From: Micromonospora sp. WMMD980
GTDB lineage: Bacteria; Actinomycetota; Actinomycetes; Mycobacteriales; Micromonosporaceae
Assembly (NCBI RefSeq): GCF_029626035.1
Contig: NZ_JARUBE010000003.1
Location: forward strand, 3,906,001 to 3,970,000
DNA: 64,000 nucleotides
Direction: 5' to 3'
Positions 11,808-20,616 of the stretch are shown in pieces (the stretch's first letter is position 1; each line of letters opens with the position of its first letter). A model generated the notes under the pieces. The model searched no databases. It worked only from the letters and a program-made list of their open reading frames with translations, and was not told the origin of the DNA. The position numbers were made by a program, and so were the translations under genes.

Positions 11808-12691
11808 GACTTCACCGCGCCTTCCATGATTCCGCGGACGATCTGACGTCCACCGATGAACAGCATGAGCAGCAGGGGGATGGTGGCGATGAACGCGCCG
11901 GCCAGCACCCGCCGGTAGATCACATAGTTGCCGCTGGCCAGGTCGGAGACCGCGACCATCGAGGTGGGGAAGTCGGTGCCGCTCAGCGTGATCAGCGGCC
12001 ACTGGAAGTCGTTCCAGGTGGCCACGAACGTGAGCAGGCCGAGCACCGCGAGGGCCGGGCGGATCGCGGGCAGCACGATGGTGCCGTACACCCGCATGGT
12101 CGCGGCGCCGTCGACCCGGGCCGACTCGACCAGCTCGTCCGGGACGGTGTTGACGATGAACTGCCGCATGTAGAACACGCCGAACGCGGTGACCAGGCCG
12201 GGCGCGATGACCGCGAGCAGGGTGCCGTTCCAGCCGAGCTTGCCCATCACGATGTAGAGCGCGACGATGCCGAGCTGGTTGGGCACGGTAAGCGTGAGCA
12301 CCACGAAGACCATCAGCGCGTTGCTGCCCTTGAAGCGCAGCTTGGCGAACGCGAACCCGGCCAGCGAGCAGAAGAACAGCACCGAGGCGGTCACCACTGT
12401 CGAGACGATGACGCTGTTGACGAGCGAGGCGGCGAAGTAGACGTCCTGGAGGGAGAAGACCTCGTCGACGTTGGTCAGGAACCGGTCACCGGGGATGATC
12501 GCCGGTGGCAGTTTCGCCAGCGCCTCGTCGTTGCTGGTGGCGATCACGAACATCCAGTAGAGCGGGAACGCGGCGAACAGCATGCTGACCGCGAGCAGCA
12601 GGTAGGTCCAGAGGCCGGCCGGGGTGTCCTGCGGCGCCCGGGCCATGTCGCGCCGCTTGCGCCGCGCCGGCGGCGATGCCAGGGCGGTCAT
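11804..12691 (-). CDS. sugar ABC transporter permease (MalG/CUT1 type)
   Basis: One of two membrane subunits of a carbohydrate importer. The 295 residues have six hydrophobic segments and the CUT1 EAA loop DELVESARVDGAATMRVYG followed by IVLPAIRPAL, which docks to the ATPase. The ATG overlaps the previous gene's stop as ATGA, and its own stop overlaps the beta-mannosidase start. The operon has no ATPase gene, so it probably relies on a shared MsiK-type ATPase encoded elsewhere, the normal situation in actinomycetes. The substrate is inferred as manno-oligosaccharides from the hydrolase. Confidence 0.94.
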   Translation of the reverse strand: MTALASPPARRKRRDMARAPQDTPAGLWTYLLLAVSMLFAAFPLYWMFVIATSNDEALAKLPPAIIPGDRFLTNVDEVFSLQDVYFAASLVNSVIVSTVVTASVLFFCSLAGFAFAKLRFKGSNALMVFVVLTLTVPNQLGIVALYIVMGKLGWNGTLLAVIAPGLVTAFGVFYMRQFIVNTVPDELVESARVDGAATMRVYGTIVLPAIRPALAVLGLLTFVATWNDFQWPLITLSGTDFPTSMVAVSDLASGNYVIYRRVLAGAFIATIPLLLMLFIGGRQIVRGIMEGAVKS

Positions 12692-13701
12692 TTGCGTCCT
12701 CCGGAGAGTCGGTTCGTCAGCACGTAGTTGACCCCGGCGACGAGCAGGATGATCAGGAACAGCGCCCAGGACATGGCGGCGGCGTAGCCGAGGTTGAGGT
12801 CCTTCCAGCCGACCTTGTAGATGAGCTGGGCGATGGTCTGCCACTCGCCGTTCGGCCCACCGGTGGCGGCCTGGGCGTTCGGGTCGAAGAGCATCGGCTC
12901 GGTGAAGAGCTGCAACCCGCCGATGGTAGAGAGGATGACGGTGAACACGACCACCGGTTGGATCATCGGCACGGTGATCCGCCAGAGCTGCTTCCACTGG
13001 CCGGCGCCGTCGATCGCGGCGGCCTCGTAGACGTCGCGCGGGATGGACTGCATGGCGGCCAGGTAGAGCAGCGCGTTGTAGCCGATCCACTTCCAGTTGA
13101 CCATGGTGGCGATGGCGATCCAGGCGTGCGTCTTGTCGGCCCGCCAGTCGATCGGGTCGTCCGCGCCGCCGATGCCGAACAGGCCGAGCACCCAGTTGGC
13201 CATGCCGAAGTCACGGGAGAAGAAGACGCTGAACACCATGGTCGAGGCGACGATCGGCGTCACGTACGGCAGCAGAACACCGACCCGCCACCAGGTCTGC
13301 GCCCGCAGTTGACGGTTGAGCAGCGAGGCGACCAGCAGGGCGAGCAGCAGTTGCGGCACGGTGGAGAGCAGGAAGATGCCGAACGTGTTGTAGAGCGCGT
13401 TCCAGAAGTCCTCGTCGGCGACCAGCCGGCTGAAGTTCGCGAGCCCGGCCCAGTAGGGCAGCGTCGGGTCGTCGAGCCGGTAGTTGCGCAGCGAGACCAC
13501 CGCGTTGAACAGCAGCGGGAAAAGCCCGAAGACGAGGAATAGCAGGAAGAACGGCGCGATCATGAGGTACGGCATGTAGCGCATGTCGAAGCGGTACAGC
13601 CGGTTGCGCCAGGTCAGCCGCCGCTCGTCGGCCTCGGAACGGCCGCGCTCCGGCGCGGGTCGGCGGCTCGGCGGCGCGGGCGCGGCACGGGTGCTGGACA
13701 T
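12688..13701 (-). CDS. sugar ABC transporter permease (MalF/CUT1 type)
   Basis: First membrane subunit of the importer, 338 residues. A 40-residue Arg/Pro-rich cytoplasmic tail precedes six hydrophobic segments. The EAA loop reads PRDVYEAAAIDGAGQWKQLW followed by ITVPMIQPVV. I chose the ATG at 13701 (MSSTRAAP) because GGAG lies eight bases before it; an upstream start at 13773 lacks one. It sits between the binding protein gene and the MalG-type gene on the same strand, with an ATGA overlap at its end. Confidence 0.93.
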   Translation of the reverse strand: MSSTRAAPAPPSRRPAPERGRSEADERRLTWRNRLYRFDMRYMPYLMIAPFFLLFLVFGLFPLLFNAVVSLRNYRLDDPTLPYWAGLANFSRLVADEDFWNALYNTFGIFLLSTVPQLLLALLVASLLNRQLRAQTWWRVGVLLPYVTPIVASTMVFSVFFSRDFGMANWVLGLFGIGGADDPIDWRADKTHAWIAIATMVNWKWIGYNALLYLAAMQSIPRDVYEAAAIDGAGQWKQLWRITVPMIQPVVVFTVILSTIGGLQLFTEPMLFDPNAQAATGGPNGEWQTIAQLIYKVGWKDLNLGYAAAMSWALFLIILLVAGVNYVLTNRLSGGRK

Positions 13702-13783
13702 CGGTTCACTCCAGAGCCGAGGAGGGTGGGCGGGTACGGCGGCGCCGGAGCGGGTCGGGTCCCGCTCCGGCACCGGTGGTGCG

Positions 13784-15067
13784 TCAGGACTTGGCGGCCT
13801 TGTCGGCCTCCTTGACCGCCTCGGTCCAGGCGGCGTCCGGCTTCAGCGACTTGTTCTCGACTCGCCGGATGACGTTCTCCACCGCGACCCGGGTGGGGCC
13901 GTTCTTCTTGCCCAGGTACTGCGGGGTGAGGCCCTGCGCCATCTTCGGGAAGATCTGGCCGACCGGGGCGTTGTTGAAGAACGGGTTCTTGAAGTCGGCG
14001 ATGGCCGGGTCGGCGTAGAGCGCCGGCTGCGACGGCAGGTTGCCGACCTTCTTGAAGATCTCGATCTGCTGCTCCGGCGCGACCAGCCACTCCAGCAGCT
14101 CGTACGCCTCGCCGACGTGCTTGCCCTGCTTGGGGATGGTCAGGAACGAGCCGCCCCAGTTGCCGCCGCCGCCGGGCACCGCGGCGATGTCCCACTTGCC
14201 CTGGGTGCCGGGCGCGGTGTCCTTGATGTGGCCGAGCATCCACGCCGGGCAGGCGAGCACCGCGAACGCGCCGCTGGTGAAGCCCTTGTCCCAGTCGGCC
14301 TGGAAGCTGACCAGGTTGGCGGAGAGCCCCTGGTCCACGGCCTTGACCGTGTAGTCGAACGCGACCTTCGGGCCCTGCTCCATCTGGAGCTGTTCCTGGT
14401 CGTTGTAGAAGCCGACCTGCTGCTGCCCGAGGATGGGGTTGAACAGGTTGGTGCCGGCGTCGATGAACTTCTTCTTGGTCTTGCCGGTGTACTGCTGGCC
14501 GACCTCGAGGAACTTGTCCCAGGTGGGCCAGAGCGCGGAGACCTGGTCGCGCTCGGTGGGCAGGCCGGCGGCCTTGAACAGGTCGGTGCGGTAGCACATG
14601 GCCAGGCCGCCGACGTCGGTGCCGAGGCCGATCTGCGTCTTGCCGTCGGCCGACAGCGACTGCTTCCACTTCCAGGGCAGGTACTTGCTCTCGTAGTCCC
14701 CGGCGCCTTTGTCGAGCAGGTTGACGAACTTGTCGGACTGGCTGCGGAACTGGACCATGAAGCCCTCGTCGATCGCCGCGATGTCCGGCGCGCCGTTGCC
14801 GGCGACGAGCTTCTTCTGCAGGTCCTCGTGCTGGGCGTTGTACTCGCCGGAGTTGAGCTGGATCTTGACGTTGGGGTGGTCGGCCTCGTACTTGGTCTTG
14901 AGGTCCTGGAGACCGAAGTCGCCCCAGAAGTTGATCTTCAACGTGACCTGACCGTCGGCCGCGTCCGAGCCGCCGGTGGTGCTCCTGCCGCTACAGGCGG
15001 CGATCATGACCAGGCTGACGGCACCGACGGCGGCCGTGCGGGCCCAGTGCGTCCAGGACCGTTTCAT
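13784..15067 (-). CDS. sugar-binding lipoprotein of the ABC importer
   Basis: Extracellular solute-binding protein (family 1) that captures the sugar and delivers it to the two permeases. The 427 residues begin with a short Arg-containing n-region, a hydrophobic stretch and a lipobox ending IAAC, so Cys25 would be lipidated. The mature part has the family's KINFWGDF start and many aromatic residues. A strong GGAGG lies just before the ATG at 15067, which rules out the very long upstream frame. It is the first and probably most expressed gene of the operon, under a TTGACA promoter and a LacI-type operator. Confidence 0.95.
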   Translation of the reverse strand: MKRSWTHWARTAAVGAVSLVMIAACSGRSTTGGSDAADGQVTLKINFWGDFGLQDLKTKYEADHPNVKIQLNSGEYNAQHEDLQKKLVAGNGAPDIAAIDEGFMVQFRSQSDKFVNLLDKGAGDYESKYLPWKWKQSLSADGKTQIGLGTDVGGLAMCYRTDLFKAAGLPTERDQVSALWPTWDKFLEVGQQYTGKTKKKFIDAGTNLFNPILGQQQVGFYNDQEQLQMEQGPKVAFDYTVKAVDQGLSANLVSFQADWDKGFTSGAFAVLACPAWMLGHIKDTAPGTQGKWDIAAVPGGGGNWGGSFLTIPKQGKHVGEAYELLEWLVAPEQQIEIFKKVGNLPSQPALYADPAIADFKNPFFNNAPVGQIFPKMAQGLTPQYLGKKNGPTRVAVENVIRRVENKSLKPDAAWTEAVKEADKAAKS

Positions 15068-15085
15068 GTCATCCTCCGCGCCGAA

Positions 15086-15099
15086 TGGGAACGCTCCCG
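15086..15099 (-). promoter_or_regulatory. LacI-family operator in the transporter leader
   Basis: TGGGAACGCTCCCG is a near-palindrome that differs at two positions from the CebR-type box TGGGAGCGCTCCCA known for actinomycete LacI-family sugar regulators. It lies between the predicted transcription start and the ribosome site of the binding protein, so a bound repressor would block elongation. The adjacent LacI gene is the likely ligand-responsive repressor. Confidence 0.7.
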
Positions 15100-15137
15100 A
15101 GATCGAGAGACGTTGACTGAACCGGATAAGTGAGGCC

Positions 15138-15166
15138 ACCGTACGGTCCGCCCCATGCACTGTCAA
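15138..15166 (-). promoter_or_regulatory. promoter of the sugar transporter operon
   Basis: On the minus strand TTGACA (15161-15166) and TACGGT (15138-15143) are separated by exactly 17 bases, a near-ideal housekeeping sigma promoter. The predicted start, near 15131, leaves a leader of about 64 bases that contains the operator. Confidence 0.75.
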
Positions 15167-15210
15167 CGGCCGGTTAACAGCGAGGCCGTCCCGTAACCTC
15201 GGGATGCGCC

Positions 15211-15245
15211 TGGGAGCGCGACCATGCGTGGTGGAGCGCTTTCTG
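15211..15245. promoter_or_regulatory. two further LacI-box-like sites
   Basis: TGGGAGCGCGACCA (15211-15224) matches the TGGGAGCGCTCCCA box at 12 of 14 positions. TGGAGCGCTTTCTG (15232-15245) resembles a looser LacI/cre-type box. They lie upstream of the transporter promoter and about 200 bases before the regulator gene, so they could help repression or autoregulation. Evidence is by motif only. Confidence 0.4.
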
Positions 15246-15298
15246 AAGCAGAATTGGAAGCGGTCGGGCGCTGGACAGGAGCGGCACGGGCCGTACGC

Positions 15299-15330
15299 TG
15301 AACCGCACAGGTGATGGACTGTGCGGTTCA
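15299..15330. repeat. perfect 12-bp inverted repeat
   Basis: TGAACCGCACAG (15299-15310) and its exact complement (15319-15330) are separated by eight bases. It lies between the two divergent sugar-operon transcripts, four bases before a second, larger palindrome. It could be an operator or an RNA hairpin in the regulator's leader. Confidence 0.75.
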
Positions 15331-15333
15331 GTT

Positions 15334-15367
15334 CCCCCGCTCCCGGCGCGCGCGCCGGGAGCGGGGG
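15334..15367. repeat. perfect 34-bp palindrome
   Basis: A 17-bp arm (15334-15350) is followed without any spacer by its exact complement (15351-15367); the centre is GCGCGCGC. It lies 72 bases before the LacI-type gene. As RNA it would be an extremely stable hairpin in either direction. Confidence 0.8.
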
Positions 15368-15439
15368 CGGGTGCAGTAGCGTCACTCCCGCCCGTCGAGA
15401 AGCGCCCGCGAGCGCCGGACACAGTGGAGGAACCCTTCG

Positions 15440-16468
15440 GTGAAGCGGCCGACCATCGCCGACGTCGCCCGGCGCGCCGGAGTCTCCAAGGGCGCGGTCT
15501 CCTACGCGCTGAACGGACAACCCGGCGTCTCCGAGGCGACCCGCCAGCGCATCCTGGCGATCGCCGCCGAGATCGGCTTCAGCCCGAGCAGCGCCGCCCG
15601 GGCGCTCTCCGGCGCCACCGCCAAGGCGGTCGGACTGGCACTGTGCCGGCCCGCCCGGATACTCGGCATCGAGCCGTTCTTCATGGAGCTGATCAGCGGC
15701 GTCGAGTCCGAGCTGTCGGCCCGCTCCTACGCGCTGACCCTCCAGGTGGTCACCGACCAGGAGGCGGAGATCGCGGTCTACCGGCGATGGTGGGCCGAAC
15801 GTCGGGTGGACGGCGTCTTCGTCTGCGACCTGCGCACCGACGACCGGCGGGTGCCCGCGCTGGAGGAACTCCAACTGCCGGCGGTGGTCATCGGCGGCCC
15901 CGGGCACACCGGCGGCCTGGCCAGCGTCTGGTCCGACGACGCGGCGGCGCTCGTCGAGACGGTGGAATACCTGGTCGCGCTCGGGCACCGGCGGATCGCC
16001 CGGGTCGGCGGGCTGCCCTCGCTGCTGCACACCGAGATCCGCACCGACGCGTTCACCGACGTGTGCCGGCGGCTCGGGCTGGACGAGGCGAGCACGGTCT
16101 GGTCCGACTACACCGGCGAGGAGGGGGCGCGGGCCACCCGCCGGCTGCTCAGCTCCGCGAAGCGCCCGACCGCGGTGATCTACGACAACGACGTGATGGC
16201 GATCGCCGGGCTCTCCGTCGCCCAGGAGATGGGGCTCGCCGTCCCCGGCGACCTCTCCATCGTGGCCTGGGACGACTCGCCGCTCTGCCAGCTCGTGCAC
16301 CCGCCGCTGACCGCGCTGGGCCGGGACATCCCGGCGTACGGCGCGCACGCCGCCCGCCAACTCCTCGCCGTGATCGCCGGCGAGGAGGTGACCGGCGTGC
16401 AGGACGAGACCGCGCACCTCACCCCGCGCGGCAGCACCGCACCCCCGCGGGTCAACCGAACCGGTTAA
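15440..16468 (+). CDS. LacI-family transcriptional repressor
   Basis: Probable sugar-responsive repressor of the divergent transporter/beta-mannosidase operon. The 342 residues show an N-terminal helix-turn-helix and hinge (TIADVARRAGVSKGAVSYALNG, about 5-26, then AARALSG) and a periplasmic-binding-protein-like sensor domain (about 60-330). The sensor keeps GHRRIARVGG, VIYDNDVMAIAGLSVAQEMG and VPGDLSIVAWDDS, all standard for the family. The start is the GTG with GGAGG about ten bases upstream. Candidate operators lie in the 370-base intergenic region. Its effector is inferred to be a mannoside or related sugar. Confidence 0.93.
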   Translation: MKRPTIADVARRAGVSKGAVSYALNGQPGVSEATRQRILAIAAEIGFSPSSAARALSGATAKAVGLALCRPARILGIEPFFMELISGVESELSARSYALTLQVVTDQEAEIAVYRRWWAERRVDGVFVCDLRTDDRRVPALEELQLPAVVIGGPGHTGGLASVWSDDAAALVETVEYLVALGHRRIARVGGLPSLLHTEIRTDAFTDVCRRLGLDEASTVWSDYTGEEGARATRRLLSSAKRPTAVIYDNDVMAIAGLSVAQEMGLAVPGDLSIVAWDDSPLCQLVHPPLTALGRDIPAYGAHAARQLLAVIAGEEVTGVQDETAHLTPRGSTAPPRVNRTG

Positions 16469-16477
16469 GCAGCTCGT

Positions 16478-18916
16478 TCAGCGCGCGGCCGAGGGAAACT
16501 CCTCGAACCATGCCTCGACCCGCTCCGCGGTCGCCGGCCGGGCCAACGCGAAGCCCTGCCCGTACCGGCAGCCGGCCCGCCGCGCGCCGGCCACCTGGCC
16601 GTCCGACTCCAGCCCCTCGACCACCACCTCCACGCCCAGCCGGTCACCCAGGTTCGCCACCACGTCGATCAGCGGACGCTGCCCGTCCACACCCGGCGCG
16701 ACCAGGTGGGGGCCGACCTTGAGCAGGTCGATCGGCAGCCGGCGGAGCTGGGCCAGCGAGGCGTGCTCGGCCCGGAAGTCGTCGAGCGCGGTGCGGACGC
16801 CGAGCGACCGCAGGCCGGCGAGCCGGGCCACCACCGTGGACAGCTCCGCCCCCACCGCCGGCTCGGCCACCTCCACGACCAGCCGCTCCGGCGGCACGTC
16901 GTAGGCCGCCAGCGCGGTCGCGGTGCGCGCCACGAAGTCCTTCGCGGCCAGCTCCCGCGGGGTCACGTTGACCGCCATCCACAGCTCGCGGCCCCCCTCC
17001 GACCAGGCGGCGAGCTGTCGGCAGGCCCGGTCCACCACCCACCACCCGACCTCGCCCAGCAGGTCGAGGTCGGTCGCCACCGGCAGCAGCTCCGCCGGCA
17101 GCACCGTGCCCAGCACCGGACTGCGCCACCGCAACAACGCCTCGGTGCCCACCGGCATCCGGTCGGCAAGCGCCACCACCGGCTGGTAGACCAGGTCCAA
17201 CTCACCCCGCGCCACCGCACCGGGCAGCTCCCGTTCGAGGTCGAGCCGGCGGACGAGCTGCTCCTCCAGATAGGCGTCGTACCACTCGACCCGGTCCCGG
17301 CCGAGCTGCACCGCCCGCCGCCGGGCCAGGTCGGCCTGGCGCAGCACGTCCTCGGGGTCGCCACCGGTGGTCTCCGCCAACCCGACGCTGACCCGCAACC
17401 GGGTCACCCCGCCCGGCCGCGGGTACGGCTCGGCGAGCGCGGCCAGCAGCCGGATGCCCAACGCGTACGCGGGCACCGGCCCGACGTCGGTGAGCACGGC
17501 GTACTCGGTGTCACCGATCCGGGCGACCAGGTCGTGCGGACCGCAGCCGCCGCGCAGCCGGCGCCGCGCCTCGGCCAGCACCGGCGCGTCCGGCGTCGCC
17601 GCGTCGTCGCCGTGCAGGTCCACCACGAGCAGCGCGCCGCCGCTGCGCAGGGGCAGCGCCCGGACCAGCTCGGCCCGGGTCAGCGGCGGCGGCTGACCGG
17701 TCTCGCCGTCCGCGCCGACGAGACGCCGCAGCCACGCCTCGCTGGCCACCAGCCGCTCGACCCGGCGGCGCTGGTCGGCGGCGGCGAGCAGCTCCCCCAC
17801 CATGATCGGCGGGATGACCGACAGGCCGAGGGCCATCGCCACCGGGCTGAACTCCCGCGCCGTGCCCAGATGCACCCCGGCGGCCACGGCGGCGATCCCG
17901 GCGGGCGCGGTGAGCCGCGGCCAGGCGGCCGGCGCGGTGCCGTGCCGCGGGCGTTCCCCCGCCGAGGTACGCCGCGCGCCGGCCGCGGTGAGCAGCGCGC
18001 CGGCCAGCACCGGCGGCGCGACGGCCGACAGCGCCCGGTCCGGCGCGGCGTATGCCAGCAGCACCACGAGCAACGCCAGGCCGCCCAGCGTCAGGCCGGC
18101 ACCGGCGTGACAACGCGCGGCGCCCGGCCGGCGGTGGCGTTCGGCGAGCGCCGCCATGGTGAGCACGGCCAGCGCCACCGCCCCGCCCACGCTGGCGACG
18201 AGCGCGGCCGGGGGCACCGGGCCGGTGGGCAGCAGCATCCAGCCGGCGAAGACCAGGCTGACGCCGAGGGCGAGCACGTCGACGGACCGGCGCAGCCGCT
18301 CCCGGCCGGGCAGGCGGGACCGGCCGGGTAGGCGGAGCAGGGCCGTGACGTGCAGCGCGCCGGCCAGGCCGAGCCCGGCCAGCGCGACCGGCAACCGGTG
18401 CGCCGGATCGCTGAGCGGCAGCACCGCGATGGTCAGCCCGGCGACCAGGACCGCGGCGTCGAGGATCGCGGCGACCCGACGGGACAGCGCCACCCGGCGG
18501 GCCTGCCGCCCGGTGGTCGGGTCGCCGACCGGCCGCCCGGGCGGCTCGTCCACCGCCCGACGCCCGGGCCCGGTTCCGACCCGCGGCGTCGGGGAGGGCG
18601 CCGGCCGCACCGGGGCCGCACCGGCGTGCGGCGTCGGCGCGGGCGCGACGGGTTCCGGGCCGGAGAGCGCCCGGGGCGTCGGTGGCGTCCGGCGTTGCGG
18701 GGCCGCGCCGGCGGACGGCGCCTGCGGGACGCCGGCCAGCCAGGCGAGCCGGACGCAGGCGAGGGCGCAGCCTCCGGCGACGGCAAGCGCCGCGGCGGCG
18801 GGACCGGGTACGGGGCCGGCGATCCCGGCCAGCACGAACAGCGCGCCGGCGAGCGAGACGGCGAGGTCGGATGGTGCGGGCCACCGGCGGGGACCGGCGG
18901 GAGGGGTGACGGGCAC
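16478..18916 (-). CDS. membrane protein with degenerate GGDEF and EAL domains
   Basis: An 812-residue protein with hydrophobic segments at about 15-60 and 140-390, a Pro/Ala-rich linker (about 65-140), then GGDEF (about 395-545) and EAL (about 560-805) folds. The GGDEF signature reads GDTEY (about 468-472), so cyclase activity is probably lost. EALLRW (592-597) is intact. But the usual DDFGxGYSSL is DDFRAEHASL (from 712) and LKID is LKVG, which removes loop-6 and metal-ligand positions. It may bind c-di-GMP or act as a scaffold rather than an enzyme. GTG start; it converges on the LacI gene with a nine-base gap. Confidence 0.88.
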   Translation of the reverse strand: MPVTPPAGPRRWPAPSDLAVSLAGALFVLAGIAGPVPGPAAAALAVAGGCALACVRLAWLAGVPQAPSAGAAPQRRTPPTPRALSGPEPVAPAPTPHAGAAPVRPAPSPTPRVGTGPGRRAVDEPPGRPVGDPTTGRQARRVALSRRVAAILDAAVLVAGLTIAVLPLSDPAHRLPVALAGLGLAGALHVTALLRLPGRSRLPGRERLRRSVDVLALGVSLVFAGWMLLPTGPVPPAALVASVGGAVALAVLTMAALAERHRRPGAARCHAGAGLTLGGLALLVVLLAYAAPDRALSAVAPPVLAGALLTAAGARRTSAGERPRHGTAPAAWPRLTAPAGIAAVAAGVHLGTAREFSPVAMALGLSVIPPIMVGELLAAADQRRRVERLVASEAWLRRLVGADGETGQPPPLTRAELVRALPLRSGGALLVVDLHGDDAATPDAPVLAEARRRLRGGCGPHDLVARIGDTEYAVLTDVGPVPAYALGIRLLAALAEPYPRPGGVTRLRVSVGLAETTGGDPEDVLRQADLARRRAVQLGRDRVEWYDAYLEEQLVRRLDLERELPGAVARGELDLVYQPVVALADRMPVGTEALLRWRSPVLGTVLPAELLPVATDLDLLGEVGWWVVDRACRQLAAWSEGGRELWMAVNVTPRELAAKDFVARTATALAAYDVPPERLVVEVAEPAVGAELSTVVARLAGLRSLGVRTALDDFRAEHASLAQLRRLPIDLLKVGPHLVAPGVDGQRPLIDVVANLGDRLGVEVVVEGLESDGQVAGARRAGCRYGQGFALARPATAERVEAWFEEFPSAAR

Positions 18917-19148
18917 GGCGGTCGCCTTCGTGAGGGGGCACGGGGCGGTGCGGTTGCGGCGCAGGGTCGTCGGGGCGTCACGGCCGCATCGGCGGGGATC
19001 GCTGCGGCCATGCCCAAGAACGATCCCGGAAGCAACCGGTTACGCAACACGTCTAGTGGCATGCGTCACACACTTTCGTCGCGGGCGTGCGGGGTGGCGA
19101 CCGCCGCCCGGAGGGGAGGGTGACCTGGTCGGGTGCGATCATCGGAGG
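18917..19148. other. divergent intergenic region
   Basis: 232 bases between two divergent starts. It must hold the promoters of both neighbours. I see no strong conserved hexamer pair, RNA structure or small gene, only an isolated AACCGGTT palindrome near 19037. Confidence 0.4.
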
Positions 19149-19553
19149 GTGAGCCGCGCCGACACCGTCCGTTTCCGCCACAACCAGGCCATCCTCGCCG
19201 CCGCGATCGTCGCCTTCATCGGCGCGCTGCCGCTGGCCACCGCCCGCTGGTGGCTCCTGTGGGTGCTGCTCGTCCCGCTCGCGGTCGGCGTCTGGACGTG
19301 GCGGGCCGGCACCGACGCCGATCCCCGGGAGCTGCGGCTGCGCGCTCTCGTCGGGCAGCGGCGGGTGCCCTGGACCCGGGTCGCCGAGCTGGGCGGCGAC
19401 AGCCGCGGCCGGGCGGTCGCCCGGCTCGACGACGGCCAACTGCTGACCCTTCCGGCGGTACGCGCCACCGACCTGCCCCGGTTGGTCGCCGCCACCGGGC
19501 AGGACCTGCCCGCCGACGGCGCCGGGCCGGCGCTGCCCGCCGACGGTCAGTAG
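19149..19553 (+). CDS. PH-domain membrane protein
   Basis: 134 residues: two closely spaced hydrophobic segments (about 13-50: AILAAAIVAFIGALPLATA, WWLLWVLLVPLAVGVWTW) followed by a small bacterial PH-like domain with LRLRALVGQRRVPWTRVAELGG and a late LPAVRATDLPRLV helix. This is the layout of the bPH6/low-molecular-weight-antigen type found throughout actinobacteria; its function is not known. The GTG at 19149 has GGAGG too close to serve, but GATCAT six bases before it suits leaderless initiation. Its last seven bases overlap the convergent dehydrogenase gene. Confidence 0.8.
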   Translation: MSRADTVRFRHNQAILAAAIVAFIGALPLATARWWLLWVLLVPLAVGVWTWRAGTDADPRELRLRALVGQRRVPWTRVAELGGDSRGRAVARLDDGQLLTLPAVRATDLPRLVAATGQDLPADGAGPALPADGQ

Positions 19554-20473
19554 CCGTCGGTCACCCGGTTCACCAGCTCCGCACCGGCCGCGAACCGCCG
19601 CAACTGCTCCCCCACGAGCCGGTACGCACGCGGCAGCAGGCCGCGTACCGAGCCGGCGACGTGCGGCGTGAGCAGCACGTTCGGCAGCTCCCACAGGGGA
19701 TGGTCGGCGGGCAGCGGCTCCGGGTCGGTGACGTCCAGCGCGGCCCGCAGCCGCCCCGACTCCAGCTCGGCGACGAGCGCCGGCGTGCGGGCCACCGGCC
19801 CCCGCGCGGCGTTCACCAGCAGCGCGCCGTCCGACATCGCGGCGAGAAAACGCTCGTCGACCAGGCCCCGGGTCTGCTCGGTCAACGGCACCAGCAGCAC
19901 CACCACGTCGGCCGCGGGCAGCAGCACGGGCAGCTCCGCCACCCCGTGCACCCCCTCGTCCGGGCGCGGCGTGCGAGCGACCAGGGTGAAGGTCACCTCG
20001 AACGGGGCGAGCCGGGCCCGCACCGCCGCGCCGATCGAACCGGCCCCGACGATCAGCACCCGCTTCCCGGCCAGCTCGTCGGTCGGTGCCACCTCGTCGT
20101 ACGCCCACTCCCGGCGGGCCTGGGCGCGGGCCAGCGGCGCGAACCCGCGCAGGGCCGACAGGATCGCGGTGACCACCCACTCGGCGGTGGCCGAGTCGTG
20201 CACGCCCCGGGCGTCGCAGAGCGTCACGCCCGCCGGGACGCGGCCCACCCACGCGTCCGCGCCGGCGGAGAGGAGCTGCACCACCTCGACGTCCGGCAGC
20301 TCGGCCAGGAGCGCGCCGGCGTCCGGGCCGGACAGGAACGGCGGCACCCAGAACCGCACCCCGGCCGGGGCGGACGGGAGACGGGCCGGATCCTCCAACA
20401 GCTCCACGGTGACGTCGGGGGGCAGCTCGCCGAGGAGCCGGCGGCCGGCGGGGTGCGGGATCCATACCTTCAC
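19547..20473 (-). CDS. D-2-hydroxyacid dehydrogenase family protein
   Basis: NAD(P)-dependent oxidoreductase acting on a 2-oxo/2-hydroxy acid; the substrate cannot be read from sequence. The 308 residues show the GxGxxG loop (GAGSIGAAVR, about 148-157), the substrate Arg in VNAARGPV, the catalytic Glu in DVTDPEPLP, and the His in LTPHVAG, which is the complete triad. I placed the start at the GTG 20473 because the family N-terminus begins VKVWIPH and TATCGT lies eight bases upstream. The longer frame to 20548 has no support. Confidence 0.9.
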   Translation of the reverse strand: MKVWIPHPAGRRLLGELPPDVTVELLEDPARLPSAPAGVRFWVPPFLSGPDAGALLAELPDVEVVQLLSAGADAWVGRVPAGVTLCDARGVHDSATAEWVVTAILSALRGFAPLARAQARREWAYDEVAPTDELAGKRVLIVGAGSIGAAVRARLAPFEVTFTLVARTPRPDEGVHGVAELPVLLPAADVVVLLVPLTEQTRGLVDERFLAAMSDGALLVNAARGPVARTPALVAELESGRLRAALDVTDPEPLPADHPLWELPNVLLTPHVAGSVRGLLPRAYRLVGEQLRRFAAGAELVNRVTDGY

Positions 20474-20616
20474 GACCGCCGACGATATCCGTATCCGCAG
20501 GTCCGCGCCGCGTCGGTCGTGACGAACGCCCCGCCGCCGGTCGGACACACGTGCGACAGGGTTTAATCGGGGGGCGGGACGCCGGCCGGCGTCGCGACGC
20601 GCGGGACAGGGGGCCG

